From the NCBI GenBank assembly GCA_937927725.1, contig CALBSE010000063.1:1-53228 (forward strand): 53,228 nucleotides of DNA. The letters are read 5' to 3'. The position numbers and the translations under genes were made by a program. Positions 8,206-17,656 of this stretch are shown here, piece after piece (within the stretch, counting starts at the first letter, position 1; every line of letters begins with the position of its first letter). Below the pieces are notes generated by a model, which saw nothing but the letters and a program-made list of their open reading frames with translations, made no database searches and was not told where the DNA came from. This stretch comes from an uncultured Actinomycetes bacterium (GTDB taxonomy: Bacteria > Actinomycetota > Acidimicrobiia > Acidimicrobiales > Acidimicrobilacustridaceae).

Positions 8206-9501
8206 TCAGCGACTGTTCACGACACGCAACGCGTCGACAAGGATCGCGGTGCCCTCAGCACATTCCTCATCGGTGAGGGTAAGCGGTGGCGCAATCCGCA
8301 GGCAGTTGCCGTACAGACCGCCCTTACCAATGAGCAGTCCGTTCTCGCGACATTGCTCGAGCACAGCAGCGGCTGCGGCCGCATTGGGCTCTCGGCCATC
8401 GGCACCAACGAGCTCGATGCCGACCATGAGGCCCTTGCCCCGCACATCGCCAACGATCGACAACTCATCGATAAGCGGACGCAGGGTGGCGAACATCGCT
8501 TTGCCCTGGTGCAAGGAATTGGCCTGAAGATCGTTGGCCAGCAGGTAGTCAAGATTCGCCAATGCCCCTGCGCAGACGAGCGGGTTTCCACCAAAGGTTG
8601 AAATCGAATTCGCATTCACGCTGTCCATCAACGATGCGCTGGCCACGACGCCGGCCATCGCGAGACCGTTCCCGAGACCCTTCGCGAAGGTAAGGATGTC
8701 GGGCTCAAGTCCGTGGGCTTGATAGCCCCAGAAGTTTTCGCCCGTGCGACCCCAGCCTGTTTGTACTTCATCAGTAATCCAGAGAATGCCGAACTCGCGA
8801 CACACCTCTTGCAGCGCGCCCAGCAAACCGTCGGGCGGAACCGTGAAGCCGCCGACGCCCTGAATGGGTTCGGCGATCATGCAGGCAACGTCACCCGCGG
8901 TTGTCGTGGCGATCACGTGACGAAGATCTTCGACGATTGCTTCGACAAAACCTTTTTCGTCACGATCGCGGAATGGCGAGCGGAATGTGTCGCCGCTCTG
9001 CACGTATGACACCGCAAACGGCGAGAGACTCGATGACGACCAACCGCGGTTTCCCGTGACGCCCATCGTTGCGAACGAACGACCGTGATAGCTGTTACGT
9101 AGCGCGAGCACCTGGTTCGAGCGACGAACCGTCGAAGCCAATAACAACGCCGCCTCATTTGCTTCAGAACCGGAGGTCGCGAAGAACACCTTCGCGTCGG
9201 GAATTCCCGACAACTCCCCCACCTTCTCGGCCAGTTCAATCATGGGCTCGACGAGATACAGCGTCGAGGTATGAATCATCTTGCCGGCTTGGTCCTGAAT
9301 CGCAGTAACAACTTCCGGCAATGAATACGCCGTCATCGTTGTGAGAATGCCGCCAAAGAAATCGAGATAGCGAGTGCCCTCGGCATCGACAACGTGGCGA
9401 CCCTCGCCGCTGACTAACGAGATCGGCTTCTCGTAATACAGCGCCAGCCAGTCAGGAAGCACCCGGCGATGTCGGGCCAGCAGTTCATCGTGCGTCGTCA
9501 C
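8206..9501 (-). CDS. Class III PLP-dependent aminotransferase (omega-amino acid type)
   Basis: 431 residues, fold-type I. Visible: substrate-entry FFGGILTT, phosphate-binding TSGSEANEAAL, SYHGRS, the PLP-ring aspartate in ITDEVQTGWGR (Asp244) and the Schiff-base lysine in TFAKGLGNG (Lys274). The sequence pattern is closest to the AGXT2 / beta-alanine-type / 4-aminobutyrate aminotransferases that use pyruvate, glyoxylate or 2-oxoglutarate as acceptor. Starts with GTG. It lies 17 nt downstream of the P450 gene, so it is probably in one transcript with P450, acyl-CoA dehydrogenase and crotonase. It is one of three class III aminotransferases in the window; the other two adjoin the polyamine importer. 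Exact substrate unknown. Confidence 0.85.
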   Translation of the reverse strand: MTTHDELLARHRRVLPDWLALYYEKPISLVSGEGRHVVDAEGTRYLDFFGGILTTMTAYSLPEVVTAIQDQAGKMIHTSTLYLVEPMIELAEKVGELSGIPDAKVFFATSGSEANEAALLLASTVRRSNQVLALRNSYHGRSFATMGVTGNRGWSSSSLSPFAVSYVQSGDTFRSPFRDRDEKGFVEAIVEDLRHVIATTTAGDVACMIAEPIQGVGGFTVPPDGLLGALQEVCREFGILWITDEVQTGWGRTGENFWGYQAHGLEPDILTFAKGLGNGLAMAGVVASASLMDSVNANSISTFGGNPLVCAGALANLDYLLANDLQANSLHQGKAMFATLRPLIDELSIVGDVRGKGLMVGIELVGADGREPNAAAAAAVLEQCRENGLLIGKGGLYGNCLRIAPPLTLTDEECAEGTAILVDALRVVNSR

Positions 9502-9517
9502 GCTGAGATCTTGCCAC

Positions 9518-10756
9518 TCAGTTCGGTGCGGGAGTGAAGGAACCCGTCAATGAGAGTTGCAGCGAATCCATGCCGCGCAGCACGAGTCGGCCGTTCCATT
9601 CCGGCGTGCCAATCGCTTGCAGTTCAGGGAAGCGGCGAATGAGGCGAGTGATGGCGATCGTGCCTTCGAGCCGAGCAAGCGAGGCACCAAGGCAGTGATG
9701 TGTACCGCTCCCAAAAGCCAGGTGGCGGGCCGCATCGGCACGGCGAAGATCAAGCTGATCGGCGGTGGGCCCAAAGGCCGCAGGATCGTGGTTGGCCGAA
9801 CCAAGACTCGTGAGCACGAATGTGCCTGCCGCTACGTCATGCCCGGCGATCTGAATCGGCTCAAGGGTGATTCGGCGCGAGATCTGCACTGGCGAGTCGT
9901 AACGCAGGAGTTCATCGATTGCCGTTGCCTCAACCGAAGGATCGTCACGCAACAACTCCAGTTGATCACGGTTCTGCAAAAGCGCCCATGTGCCATTGCC
10001 AACGAGGTTCACCGTGGTTTCGTGACCAGCGATGAACAACACATTCACCTGATCGATGAGCTCGATATCGGAAAGCACATCACCGTTATCCTCGGCCAGA
10101 ATCAATGCGCTCAGCAGATCGTCGCCCAGATTGCTTCGCTTCCATTCGATGACTTCAGCAACGTGTTCACGCAGGTTCTCGCCCGCAACAACCGCGGCCA
10201 TGAGTTCTTCGGGGCCAATAGTGAAGTCGAGAATCTTCACCAACGTGTGCGACCACTCCCGCAGTTCGGCGCTATTGCCATCGGGCATACCGAGCATTTC
10301 CGTAATGACCGCAAATGGAAGCGGAAACGCGAGATCGGCGATGAGATCCATTTCACCGCGATCGGCGACTGCATCAAGATGCTCATCCACAATGCGTTCG
10401 ATCATCGGAGCGAGATCCGCCACGCGACGCGGCGTGAACACGCTGCTTACGAGTTTGCGCAAGCGAGTGTGGTCAGGCGGATCAATGTTCAGAATCGACG
10501 TGTCTTCACGCGGTGCTTTGTCCGGGAACATTTCGGCGCGCGTTTTGGCCCGATCGCGCGGATCTTCACCCAAGATCTCCATTGCCTTGCGCACATCAAC
10601 GCTCAGCGTGACATCGCGTAACAGTCGCACTGACTCGGCATGGTCGAAAATCATCCAAGGACCAAACGGAGTTTGCTGGATGGGTTCCGTTTCGCGCTGG
10701 ATTCGATATTCCTCATAGGGATTTTCGGCGAATCCTGGCGCGAACGGATTGAACAT
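9518..10756 (-). CDS. Cytochrome P450
   Basis: 412 residues, a soluble bacterial class I P450. Visible: DPPDHTRLRKLVSSVFTPR (helix C region), the oxygen-activating I-helix LFIAGHETT (about 240-248), an ExxR K-helix (ELLRYDSPVQ) and the heme-binding loop FGSGTHHCLGASLA with ligand Cys355. Needs a ferredoxin and reductase, none of which is adjacent. It sits 14 nt downstream of an acyl-CoA dehydrogenase gene and follows a crotonase, which points to oxidation of a lipid, terpenoid or steroid-like substrate that then enters a beta-oxidation-like route. Family certain, substrate inferred only from neighbours. Confidence 0.93.
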   Translation of the reverse strand: MFNPFAPGFAENPYEEYRIQRETEPIQQTPFGPWMIFDHAESVRLLRDVTLSVDVRKAMEILGEDPRDRAKTRAEMFPDKAPREDTSILNIDPPDHTRLRKLVSSVFTPRRVADLAPMIERIVDEHLDAVADRGEMDLIADLAFPLPFAVITEMLGMPDGNSAELREWSHTLVKILDFTIGPEELMAAVVAGENLREHVAEVIEWKRSNLGDDLLSALILAEDNGDVLSDIELIDQVNVLFIAGHETTVNLVGNGTWALLQNRDQLELLRDDPSVEATAIDELLRYDSPVQISRRITLEPIQIAGHDVAAGTFVLTSLGSANHDPAAFGPTADQLDLRRADAARHLAFGSGTHHCLGASLARLEGTIAITRLIRRFPELQAIGTPEWNGRLVLRGMDSLQLSLTGSFTPAPN

Positions 10757-10770
10757 GCGGGAGAGATACC

Positions 10771-11988
10771 TCAGTGTGGCAATTCGCGGAACGGCGTGGT
10801 GCGGTCATTACCCGGTTCGCGAGGAAGACCAAGCACGCGCTCGCCAACAATGTTGCGCTGCACGTCTTCGGTACCGCCACCGATGCGCGCCATCCACTGG
10901 CCCATGAACACCATGGTCTGCCAATAGCCATCGTCAATAGCGTCGGCGCCCCACAACATGCCATCGGCGCCCATAAGCGATTCGACCAAATCGCCTTGGA
11001 ACGCAAGACGATCAGAAATGGCGATCTTCATGGTCGAGACCTCAGGCCCCGGGGCAACACCCTTCGATGCAGCGGTGCGGGTGCGATACCCGATGTACTT
11101 CGAGATTTGATAGCTCGTGTAGAGCTTCATGAGTTCTTGGCGAACTACCGGATCATTCACGCGGCCGTACTGCTGCGCGAGTCGAAGCACGCCAGCAAAC
11201 CCGTCGCCATGACCGGCACCAATATCGGCGCGCTCGCTGGTGAGTGTGGTCATCGCCACGGCCCAGCCACCGTTTACTTCACCCAACACGTTCTCTTTGG
11301 GGATACGAACTTCTTCGAGGAACACCTCGTTGAATTCGGCGCCACCGGTCGCCTGCACCAGCGGGCGAACCTCAATGCCCGGTGAACGCATGTCGAGAAG
11401 GAAGTACGTGATGCCGCGATGCTTGGGCGCGTCCCAATCGGTGCGGGCCAACAACATGCCCCAATCGGCAACATGCGCCGAAGAGGTCCAGACCTTCTGA
11501 CCGCTGATGACCCATTCGTCGCCATCGAGTTCGGCCTTGGTGCGAAGTGCAGCGAGATCGGAACCAGCATTTGGTTCGCTGAACAACTGGCACCACACCT
11601 GCTCGCCGCGAAGAATCGAAGGAAGGAACTCCTTCTTCTGCTCTTCGGTGCCGTGCACGATGATCGACGGACCAACCATGCCAATCGCCTGAGCAAACAT
11701 GCCCACCGCAAGGTCGTACTTGTGCTCTTCTTCGAGGAAGATGCCCTGCTGCAAACCGGTGAGACCGCGGCCGCCGTATTCAACCGGCCAGGTCAGACCT
11801 GCCCAGCCGTTCTCGGCTTTGGTGCGCTGCCAATCGCGACAGTCCTGCACGTGTGCAAGTTCGTCTTCGGACAATGTGCTCATGGTGTTGCGCGGCGCGC
11901 CCGCAGCCTTCACCGTTGCGTGCTGGTCGAGGAACGCACGGCATTCAGCGCGGAATGCGGCCTCTTCTGGTGTCTCTTCGAAATCCAT
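10771..11988 (-). CDS. Acyl-CoA dehydrogenase family protein
   Basis: 405 residues. N-terminal helical domain (MDFEETPEEAAFRAECRAF), the middle beta domain with the FAD-contacting CQLFSEPNAGSDLAALRTKA and WVISGQKVWTSSAHVADW, and a C-terminal helical domain ending in MARIGGGTEDVQRNIVGERVLGLP. Uses FAD to form an alpha,beta-double bond in an acyl-CoA thioester and passes electrons to ETF. The overall look is that of the actinobacterial FadE subfamily used for branched or steroid side-chain substrates; this is an impression, not proof. It lies between a crotonase and a P450 gene on the same strand. Confidence 0.92.
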   Translation of the reverse strand: MDFEETPEEAAFRAECRAFLDQHATVKAAGAPRNTMSTLSEDELAHVQDCRDWQRTKAENGWAGLTWPVEYGGRGLTGLQQGIFLEEEHKYDLAVGMFAQAIGMVGPSIIVHGTEEQKKEFLPSILRGEQVWCQLFSEPNAGSDLAALRTKAELDGDEWVISGQKVWTSSAHVADWGMLLARTDWDAPKHRGITYFLLDMRSPGIEVRPLVQATGGAEFNEVFLEEVRIPKENVLGEVNGGWAVAMTTLTSERADIGAGHGDGFAGVLRLAQQYGRVNDPVVRQELMKLYTSYQISKYIGYRTRTAASKGVAPGPEVSTMKIAISDRLAFQGDLVESLMGADGMLWGADAIDDGYWQTMVFMGQWMARIGGGTEDVQRNIVGERVLGLPREPGNDRTTPFRELPH

Positions 11989-12040
11989 GACTTCCCCCTA
12001 CTGATGCCGACCGGGCAGTAACGCCATCATTGCCGGTGAA

Positions 12041-12793
12041 TCAGCGGCCCGACCAATTCGGCGGGCGCTTCTCGAAGAAGGCCATCACACCCTCGCGGGT
12101 GTCTTCGGCATTGCGAATGACATCTTCGGATTCCAGCGTTTCGTCCCAGCCGTGAGCTTCATCGGGCGCATCGAGCGAGGCCAAGAACCGCATGGTTTCT
12201 CGCACCGCCACGGGGCCGTTGGCGCAGATTCGTTCGGCCAGACCGATCGCATCGTCGACTGCTTCGCCCGGCGCCGAAAGGATGCTGGCCAAACCCAACT
12301 TGTAGGCCCGCTTGGCGTCGATGGAATCGCCGGTAAGGAGAAGTTCGCGTGCCACATTTCGGGGCAGCGCTTTCGGCGCACGGAAGAGCCCGCCGCAGAT
12401 CGGCACGAGGCTCCGCTTCACTTCGGGCAGTCCAAACTCAGCAGTCTTCGATGCAACGACGAGATCGCACGACAACACGACTTCAAACCCGCCGCCGAGT
12501 GCTGCGCCTTCAACTGCTGCAATCAACGGCTTGGTGCGATAGCGACGAATGATTCCGTACTGCCCGCCGCGATCAGTTGAATGAATACCAGCGCGCATAT
12601 CGGTACCGGCACAGAACACGGACTTCGTGCCGGTGATGACGCCCGCCCACAGTTCTGGATCATCTTCGAGACGATTCAGGGCTACGTCGATGCCTTCGGC
12701 GAGTTCGACGTCGATCGCGTTTCGCTTTTCTTCACGCTCAAGACGAATAATCAGAATCCGGCCACGAACTTCGGTCTTTACGGTTTCGGACAC
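12041..12793 (-). CDS. Enoyl-CoA hydratase/isomerase (crotonase) family protein
   Basis: 250 residues from a GTG preceded by a good Shine-Dalgarno (GAGGAG, 5 nt before). Crotonase core visible: KRNAIDVELA, VITGTKSVFCAGTDM (oxyanion-hole strand), AVEGAALGGGFEVVLSCDLVVAS, and LPEVKRSLVPICGGLFR, where the glutamate of LPEV sits at a usual catalytic position. Hydrates or isomerises an enoyl-CoA, consistent with the adjacent acyl-CoA dehydrogenase. It lies 22 nt after the aldehyde dehydrogenase gene. The ending KRPPNWSGR is typical of the family. Confidence 0.9.
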   Translation of the reverse strand: MSETVKTEVRGRILIIRLEREEKRNAIDVELAEGIDVALNRLEDDPELWAGVITGTKSVFCAGTDMRAGIHSTDRGGQYGIIRRYRTKPLIAAVEGAALGGGFEVVLSCDLVVASKTAEFGLPEVKRSLVPICGGLFRAPKALPRNVARELLLTGDSIDAKRAYKLGLASILSAPGEAVDDAIGLAERICANGPVAVRETMRFLASLDAPDEAHGWDETLESEDVIRNAEDTREGVMAFFEKRPPNWSGR

Positions 12794-12815
12794 GGGTTCT
12801 CCTCGGTGATGTTTC

Positions 12816-14276
12816 TCAGTGCTTAATCATGACGTGTTTGAGCTCGGTGTAGTGCTCAAGCGCGTATTTCGACATGTCTTTGCCGTATCCGCTGTTCTTG
12901 AATCCACCGTGGGGGAATTCGGAAACGATCGGAATGTGGTCGTTCACCCACACTGTGCCGAACATGAGCGAACGCGACATGCGCATTGCCCGACCAACAT
13001 CGCTCGTCCACACCGACGCAGCTAATCCGTAGTCGACATCATTGGCCCACGCGAGCGCTTGAGCGTCATCGGTAAATTTCTGCACACTGATCACCGGACC
13101 AAACACTTCGCGCTGCACGAGTTCGGAATCCTGAGCCGGACCAGCAACCACCGTAGGTGCATAGAAATAACCAGGACGATCGAGCGACTCACCACCAACC
13201 ACAACGCGAGCACCCGACGCAACCGCACGACTCACCATTCCACCGACTCGATCGCGCTGGGATGCAGAAATAACCGGACCAACATTCGTTGCCGCATCGT
13301 TTGGGTCGCCGGTAACAAGCGCGCCGACCGAAGCTTCGAGCGCAGCAACAAGGTCGTCGAATACGCCCGGACCAGCAATAACACGACATGGCGCAGTGCA
13401 GTCCTGGCCGGAGTTGTAGTAACCGGTTTCTGTCAACGTCGCAACAACCGTTTCGATATCGGCGTCGTCGAACACGACAACTGGAGCTTTGCCACCGAGC
13501 TCAAGATGCACACGCTTCAACGTGTCGGCGGCGTTGCGCGCAATCATCTTTCCGGTGTTGACATCGCCGGTAAGCGACAACATCGCGATACGGGGGTGAC
13601 GAACAATGGCGTCGCCTGCAGTTTCACCTTGACCCACCACAACATTGAAAACACCTGCGGGAAGAATTCCCTCGGTGAGTTCCGCCAAACGGAACGCGGT
13701 AAACGGCGTAAGTTCCGATGGCTTCAAAATGAACGTGTTGCCCACGGCAAGCGCCGGACCCATTTTCCAGATCGCCATGTTGAGCGGATAGTTCCAAGGC
13801 GCAATACCGGCAACGACGCCAAGTGGATCGCGCCGCAGCATCGAGGTGTGGTCGTCCATGTATTCGCCCGCGGCCTGCGCGTCCATCGTGCGCGCCGCAC
13901 CGGCAAAGAAACGAAGGTTGTCGATGGTCAGATCGAATTCGAAGTCAATGATCGAAACGGGCTTGCCGACGTTCTCGCCTTCGATGGCCTTCAACTCATC
14001 AAGATTCGCTTCAAGACGATCGGCCAGCGCGAGAAGCGCCTCGGCTCGAGCGCGAGGTGTTGCCGTCCCCCATTCGGCAAAGGCGGCCTTTGCCGCGGCC
14101 ACAGCTGCATCAACATCGGCCGCATCGCTTGACGGCACCGGCCCGATCACCTCGCCGGTCGCTGGAGCGAGCACATCGTCGATTGCGCCACTTTGAGCCG
14201 GAACCCATTTCCCGCCAATGAAATTGAGATGTGCCACGACGACTCCCTTTGCTTTTCCCATCGCATCGTGGGCCAC
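12816..14276 (-). CDS. NAD-dependent aldehyde dehydrogenase, probable gamma-aminobutyraldehyde dehydrogenase
   Basis: 486 residues, full-length ALDH superfamily. Visible: APWNYPLNMAIWKMGPALA, the glutamate of LELGGKAP (Glu259) and the catalytic cysteine in SGQDCTAPCR (Cys293). The pattern (YMDDHTSMLRRDPLGVVAGIAPWNYPL, ending HYTELKHVMIKH) is like PatD/YdcW enzymes that oxidise 4-aminobutanal to GABA in putrescine catabolism. It is divergently placed, 192 bp from a PotA-type polyamine importer gene and near two class III aminotransferases that could make the aminoaldehyde, which supports the assignment. A shorter start is possible at a GTG a few codons downstream (V-A-H-L-N-F). Confidence 0.8.
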   Translation of the reverse strand: MAHDAMGKAKGVVVAHLNFIGGKWVPAQSGAIDDVLAPATGEVIGPVPSSDAADVDAAVAAAKAAFAEWGTATPRARAEALLALADRLEANLDELKAIEGENVGKPVSIIDFEFDLTIDNLRFFAGAARTMDAQAAGEYMDDHTSMLRRDPLGVVAGIAPWNYPLNMAIWKMGPALAVGNTFILKPSELTPFTAFRLAELTEGILPAGVFNVVVGQGETAGDAIVRHPRIAMLSLTGDVNTGKMIARNAADTLKRVHLELGGKAPVVVFDDADIETVVATLTETGYYNSGQDCTAPCRVIAGPGVFDDLVAALEASVGALVTGDPNDAATNVGPVISASQRDRVGGMVSRAVASGARVVVGGESLDRPGYFYAPTVVAGPAQDSELVQREVFGPVISVQKFTDDAQALAWANDVDYGLAASVWTSDVGRAMRMSRSLMFGTVWVNDHIPIVSEFPHGGFKNSGYGKDMSKYALEHYTELKHVMIKH

Positions 14277-14468
14277 GAGCGCCGAAACCGCAAGGAATTG
14301 CCTGAAAACCGCCGCGAGAGTGGGCCGTCATCAACTGTTCACCAGCCCGACACCGGTCAATTCTTGCGGTGAGCCCGAATTCTTGTGATCCTTTCCCATT
14401 CGAACGGGCGCCGAGATGGTCTGCCCGAGACTTCGGAGGGGTGAGAGCTGACAGAGAACTCGATTGCT

Positions 14469-15623
14469 ATGACGTCTCCCGCTGCGGCCGATTCGGCCCC
14501 AGTCATCGAGATCGATCATGTCGTGAAGCGATTCGGCGATTTCGTCGCGGTCGACGATGCTGATTTCTCGATCGGTCAAGGCGAGTTCTTTTCAATGCTC
14601 GGCCCGTCAGGTTGCGGCAAAACCACGACGCTGCGGATGATCGCCGGTTTTGAACAGCCCACCACCGGAGCTATTCGTCTCGACGGCGTCGATGTCTCCA
14701 AGGTCCCGCCCAATAAGCGAGACGTGAACACGGTCTTCCAGCAGTACGCCTTGTTCCCCCATATGAATGTGTTCGACAACGTGGCTTTCGGTCCGCAGTC
14801 GAAGAAGGTCGACAAGGCCACCATCAAAAAGCGCGTCACGGAGATGCTCGAGATCGTGCGCCTCACGGAATTCGCGAGCCGCCGGCCTGCCCAACTCTCC
14901 GGAGGCCAGCAACAGCGCGTCGCTCTGGCCCGTGCGCTCGTGAATCTTCCCAAAGCACTCCTTCTCGATGAGCCCCTCGGCGCACTCGATCTCAAGTTGC
15001 GTCACGCAATGCAGTTCGAACTCAAGCGCATTCAGCGCGAGGTCGGCATCACGTTTGTCTACGTCACACACGATCAAGAAGAAGCGCTCACCATGAGCGA
15101 CCGCATCGCCGTGATGTCCGATGGTCGCGTCGAACAAATCGGCACGCCCACCGAGATCTACGACAATCCAGCAAGCGTGTTCGTTGCCGGATTTATCGGC
15201 CAGGCAAACCTTTGGCCCGCGACGGTCATGCAACGAGCCTCCGACTGCGCGACCGTCACTGCCCTTGGCGGCGCAACGCTCACAGCTACCTGCCATTCAA
15301 AGGTCGACGGAATGGGTGCCGGTGATGCCGCAACGCTCATGGTTCGCCCTGAGCGCATCGCCATCTCGCTCACCCAACCCGCCTCGCAAACCGGTGGCGA
15401 ACAATCGGTGAACGCAACTGTCACCGACCTCACGTTCCAAGGACCGATCGTTCGTCTCGCGCTCGAAGCCGCCGACGGTTCGCCAATCATCGCCAATGTC
15501 GATCCCGATGCCGACCTTCCGCTTCTTCGCCCCGGCGACAGCGTGTGGGCGTCGTGGTCACAAAACGCTGCGTGTGTTCTCCCAACGACCCTCAATCAGC
15601 AATCGCCCCTTCAGGAGGCTTGA
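14469..15623 (+). CDS. potA: Polyamine ABC transporter ATP-binding protein (PotA-type)
   Basis: 384 residues. Walker A GPSGCGKTT (45-53), Q-loop QQYALFPHM, signature LSGGQQQRVALARAL, Walker B ALLLDEPLGALD, switch His in VYVTHDQEEAL, then a C-terminal TOBE/OB regulatory domain (about 245-375) as in PotA, FbpC and other importer ATPases. Heads an operon with the binding protein, two permeases and an aminotransferase, all within a few nucleotides or overlapping. Spermidine/putrescine is the likely substrate because the neighbouring enzymes form a polyamine-degradation set, although 2-aminoethylphosphonate or related cations cannot be excluded. Confidence 0.88.
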   Translation: MTSPAAADSAPVIEIDHVVKRFGDFVAVDDADFSIGQGEFFSMLGPSGCGKTTTLRMIAGFEQPTTGAIRLDGVDVSKVPPNKRDVNTVFQQYALFPHMNVFDNVAFGPQSKKVDKATIKKRVTEMLEIVRLTEFASRRPAQLSGGQQQRVALARALVNLPKALLLDEPLGALDLKLRHAMQFELKRIQREVGITFVYVTHDQEEALTMSDRIAVMSDGRVEQIGTPTEIYDNPASVFVAGFIGQANLWPATVMQRASDCATVTALGGATLTATCHSKVDGMGAGDAATLMVRPERIAISLTQPASQTGGEQSVNATVTDLTFQGPIVRLALEAADGSPIIANVDPDADLPLLRPGDSVWASWSQNAACVLPTTLNQQSPLQEA

Positions 15624-15625
15624 CC

Positions 15626-16762
15626 ATGTCCAACTCAGCGCAAAATCTCACTTCGCGTCGTCGTTTTCTCGGCATGGGCGGCCTTGCCCTTGGCGGCCTC
15701 GCCGTAGGACCAACCCTTCTTGCCGCGTGCGGCTCTGACTCAAGTGGCAGCAGCAGCAACAACGGCGGCATCACGATGTTGAATTGGCCGCTCTACATCG
15801 AAGGCGACGAACCCAGCACCTCGCCAACGCTTAAGGGCTTCACTGATTCCACCGGCATCAAGGTCGACTACAAGAACAGCATCGACGGCAACGAGTCGTT
15901 CAACACGAAGTATCAGGCCACGCTCGAAAAGGGCAAGGGCATCGGCGCCGACATCATCGTGCTCACGTCATGGAATGCCGCCGCGTACATCGGCGCCAGC
16001 CTTGTGCAGCCATTCGACAGTGCGGCGTTCCCGAACAAGAAGAACGTGATCTCCCGCCTTTCCAACCCGTCATGGGATCCTGGACGCGCCAGCTCTATTC
16101 CGTGGGCCGTTGGTCAAACGGGTCTTGCCTATTGGCCCGACAAGGTCGGCGGAAAGATCACCGACGTCAATGCCATCTTCGATCCGAAGTTCAAGGGCAA
16201 GGTCACCGTCCTCGACGAACTTCGCGACACCGTCGGACTCACGATGCTCGGAATGGGCAACAACCCAAGTACCGGCACCGTTTCGCAAATGCTCGCTGCG
16301 GTCGACAAGATCGGTAAGGCCCGCGATGCCGGACAGTTCAAGAAGGTCACCGGAAACAGCTACACCGAAGATCTTGCACTCGGCGATACGTGGATTGCCG
16401 TTGCCTGGTCCGGCGACATCGCACAGTTGCAGGCCGATAACCCCGGCCTCGAATGGGTCATCCCGAGCCAAGGCGGAATGTTGTGGGTCGACAACGCCAT
16501 GATCCCGGTTGGCGCCAAGAACGTTGAGGGCGCCAACAAGTTCCTCAACTACATCTACGACCCTGCCGTTGCTGGTCCGCTGTACGAAAGCATTCAGTAC
16601 ATTCCGCCCGTCACCGGAGCAACGCAATACATGACCGCCACCGCGCAGGCCAGTCCGTTCATCGTGCCGCCGGCAACTCCGCCGTTGTACGAGTTCGATG
16701 TGGTCAGTGCCGACGTCGCCGAAGAAATCTCTCGAGCCTTCGTCGCTGCAACCGAGCAGTAA
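15626..16762 (+). CDS. Polyamine ABC transporter substrate-binding lipoprotein (PotD/PotF-type)
   Basis: 378 residues from ATG 15626, chosen because CAGGAGG lies 9 nt upstream and the stop of potA is 2 nt before it; an in-frame upstream start at 15545 would overlap potA. The leader carries both a twin-arginine motif (SRRRFLGMGG) and a lipobox (LLAAC, followed by Gly-Ser), so it is probably a Tat-exported lipoprotein anchored to the membrane's outer face. Mature part is a PBP2 fold (LNWPLYI, STGIKVDYKNS, ADIIVLTSW, SIPWAVGQTGLAYW, DNAMIPVGAKN), as in PotD/PotF. Captures the polyamine for the permeases that follow. Confidence 0.88.
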   Translation: MSNSAQNLTSRRRFLGMGGLALGGLAVGPTLLAACGSDSSGSSSNNGGITMLNWPLYIEGDEPSTSPTLKGFTDSTGIKVDYKNSIDGNESFNTKYQATLEKGKGIGADIIVLTSWNAAAYIGASLVQPFDSAAFPNKKNVISRLSNPSWDPGRASSIPWAVGQTGLAYWPDKVGGKITDVNAIFDPKFKGKVTVLDELRDTVGLTMLGMGNNPSTGTVSQMLAAVDKIGKARDAGQFKKVTGNSYTEDLALGDTWIAVAWSGDIAQLQADNPGLEWVIPSQGGMLWVDNAMIPVGAKNVEGANKFLNYIYDPAVAGPLYESIQYIPPVTGATQYMTATAQASPFIVPPATPPLYEFDVVSADVAEEISRAFVAATEQ

Positions 16763-16771
16763 CGCCTTTCA

Positions 16772-17656
16772 ATGACCGCTGCCGCTGCGCCGTCGCGCTT
16801 TCGTCGCCCTCGCCGTGATCGCGGCGGGGAAGACACCGGCGTGTCAGCACGGCGGTGGTTCACACCGTGGTTGCTTATTGCGCCCGGCGGCTTATGGCTG
16901 CTGGTTTTCTTCATCATCCCGCTGTTCAGCCTTGGCCGTTTGTCGCTCGAAAACGGCGGACTGTCGAATTACTCGACGGTGATCTCCGACAACTCAACGG
17001 TGATCATCCGCACGTTCGTGTACGCCACGTTGTCAACGGTGGCCGCAATCATCATCGGCTACCCACTTGCGTACGTGATTGCCACAAAAGGCGGGAAGTA
17101 CAAGAACCTTCTTCTTGCCCTTGTCGTGTTGCCGTTCTTCGTGACGTACCTCGTGCGCACACTGTCGTGGAAGATCCTGTTGTTCGACGGAGGCCCCGTC
17201 GTCAGCATCCTGCATTCACTCGGCATTCTCAGCGAAAGCCAAGGCATTCTCGGTTCGCCGTTCGCGGTTGTTGCTGCGCTTACGTACAACTTCTTGCCGT
17301 TCATGGTGCTGCCGATTTACGTGAGTCTCGAGAAGTTGGATCGTCGACTTCTTGACGCCGCAGCGGATCTCTATTCCTCGCCCGCTCGCGCCTTTCGTAA
17401 AATCACACTGCCGCTTTCTCTCCCTGGTTTGTTCGCCGGAACGCTTCTCACCTTCATTCCCGCCGCAGGCGATTTCGTGAACTCCGAACTGCTCGGCTCT
17501 GAGCGAACCGTCATGATCGGCAACATCATCGAAAAGAACTTTGGCAAAGAGTTCTTCCGACCGGAACTTTCGGCACTCTCGTTCATGTTGATGGCCATCA
17601 TCCTGATTGGCGTCATCATTTATGCGCGCTTGTTAGGCACCGAGGAAATCGCATGA
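16772..17656 (+). CDS. Polyamine ABC transporter permease (PotB-type)
   Basis: 294 residues with six hydrophobic segments after a basic cytosolic N-terminus (PSRFRRPRRDRG). The EAA loop that docks to the ATPase is recognisable as LDAAADLYSSPARAFRKITLPLSLPG. It sits between the binding protein and PotC-like genes, 9 nt after the former and overlapping the latter by 4 nt. Order and loop fit PotB/PotH. Confidence 0.87.
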   Translation: MTAAAAPSRFRRPRRDRGGEDTGVSARRWFTPWLLIAPGGLWLLVFFIIPLFSLGRLSLENGGLSNYSTVISDNSTVIIRTFVYATLSTVAAIIIGYPLAYVIATKGGKYKNLLLALVVLPFFVTYLVRTLSWKILLFDGGPVVSILHSLGILSESQGILGSPFAVVAALTYNFLPFMVLPIYVSLEKLDRRLLDAAADLYSSPARAFRKITLPLSLPGLFAGTLLTFIPAAGDFVNSELLGSERTVMIGNIIEKNFGKEFFRPELSALSFMLMAIILIGVIIYARLLGTEEIA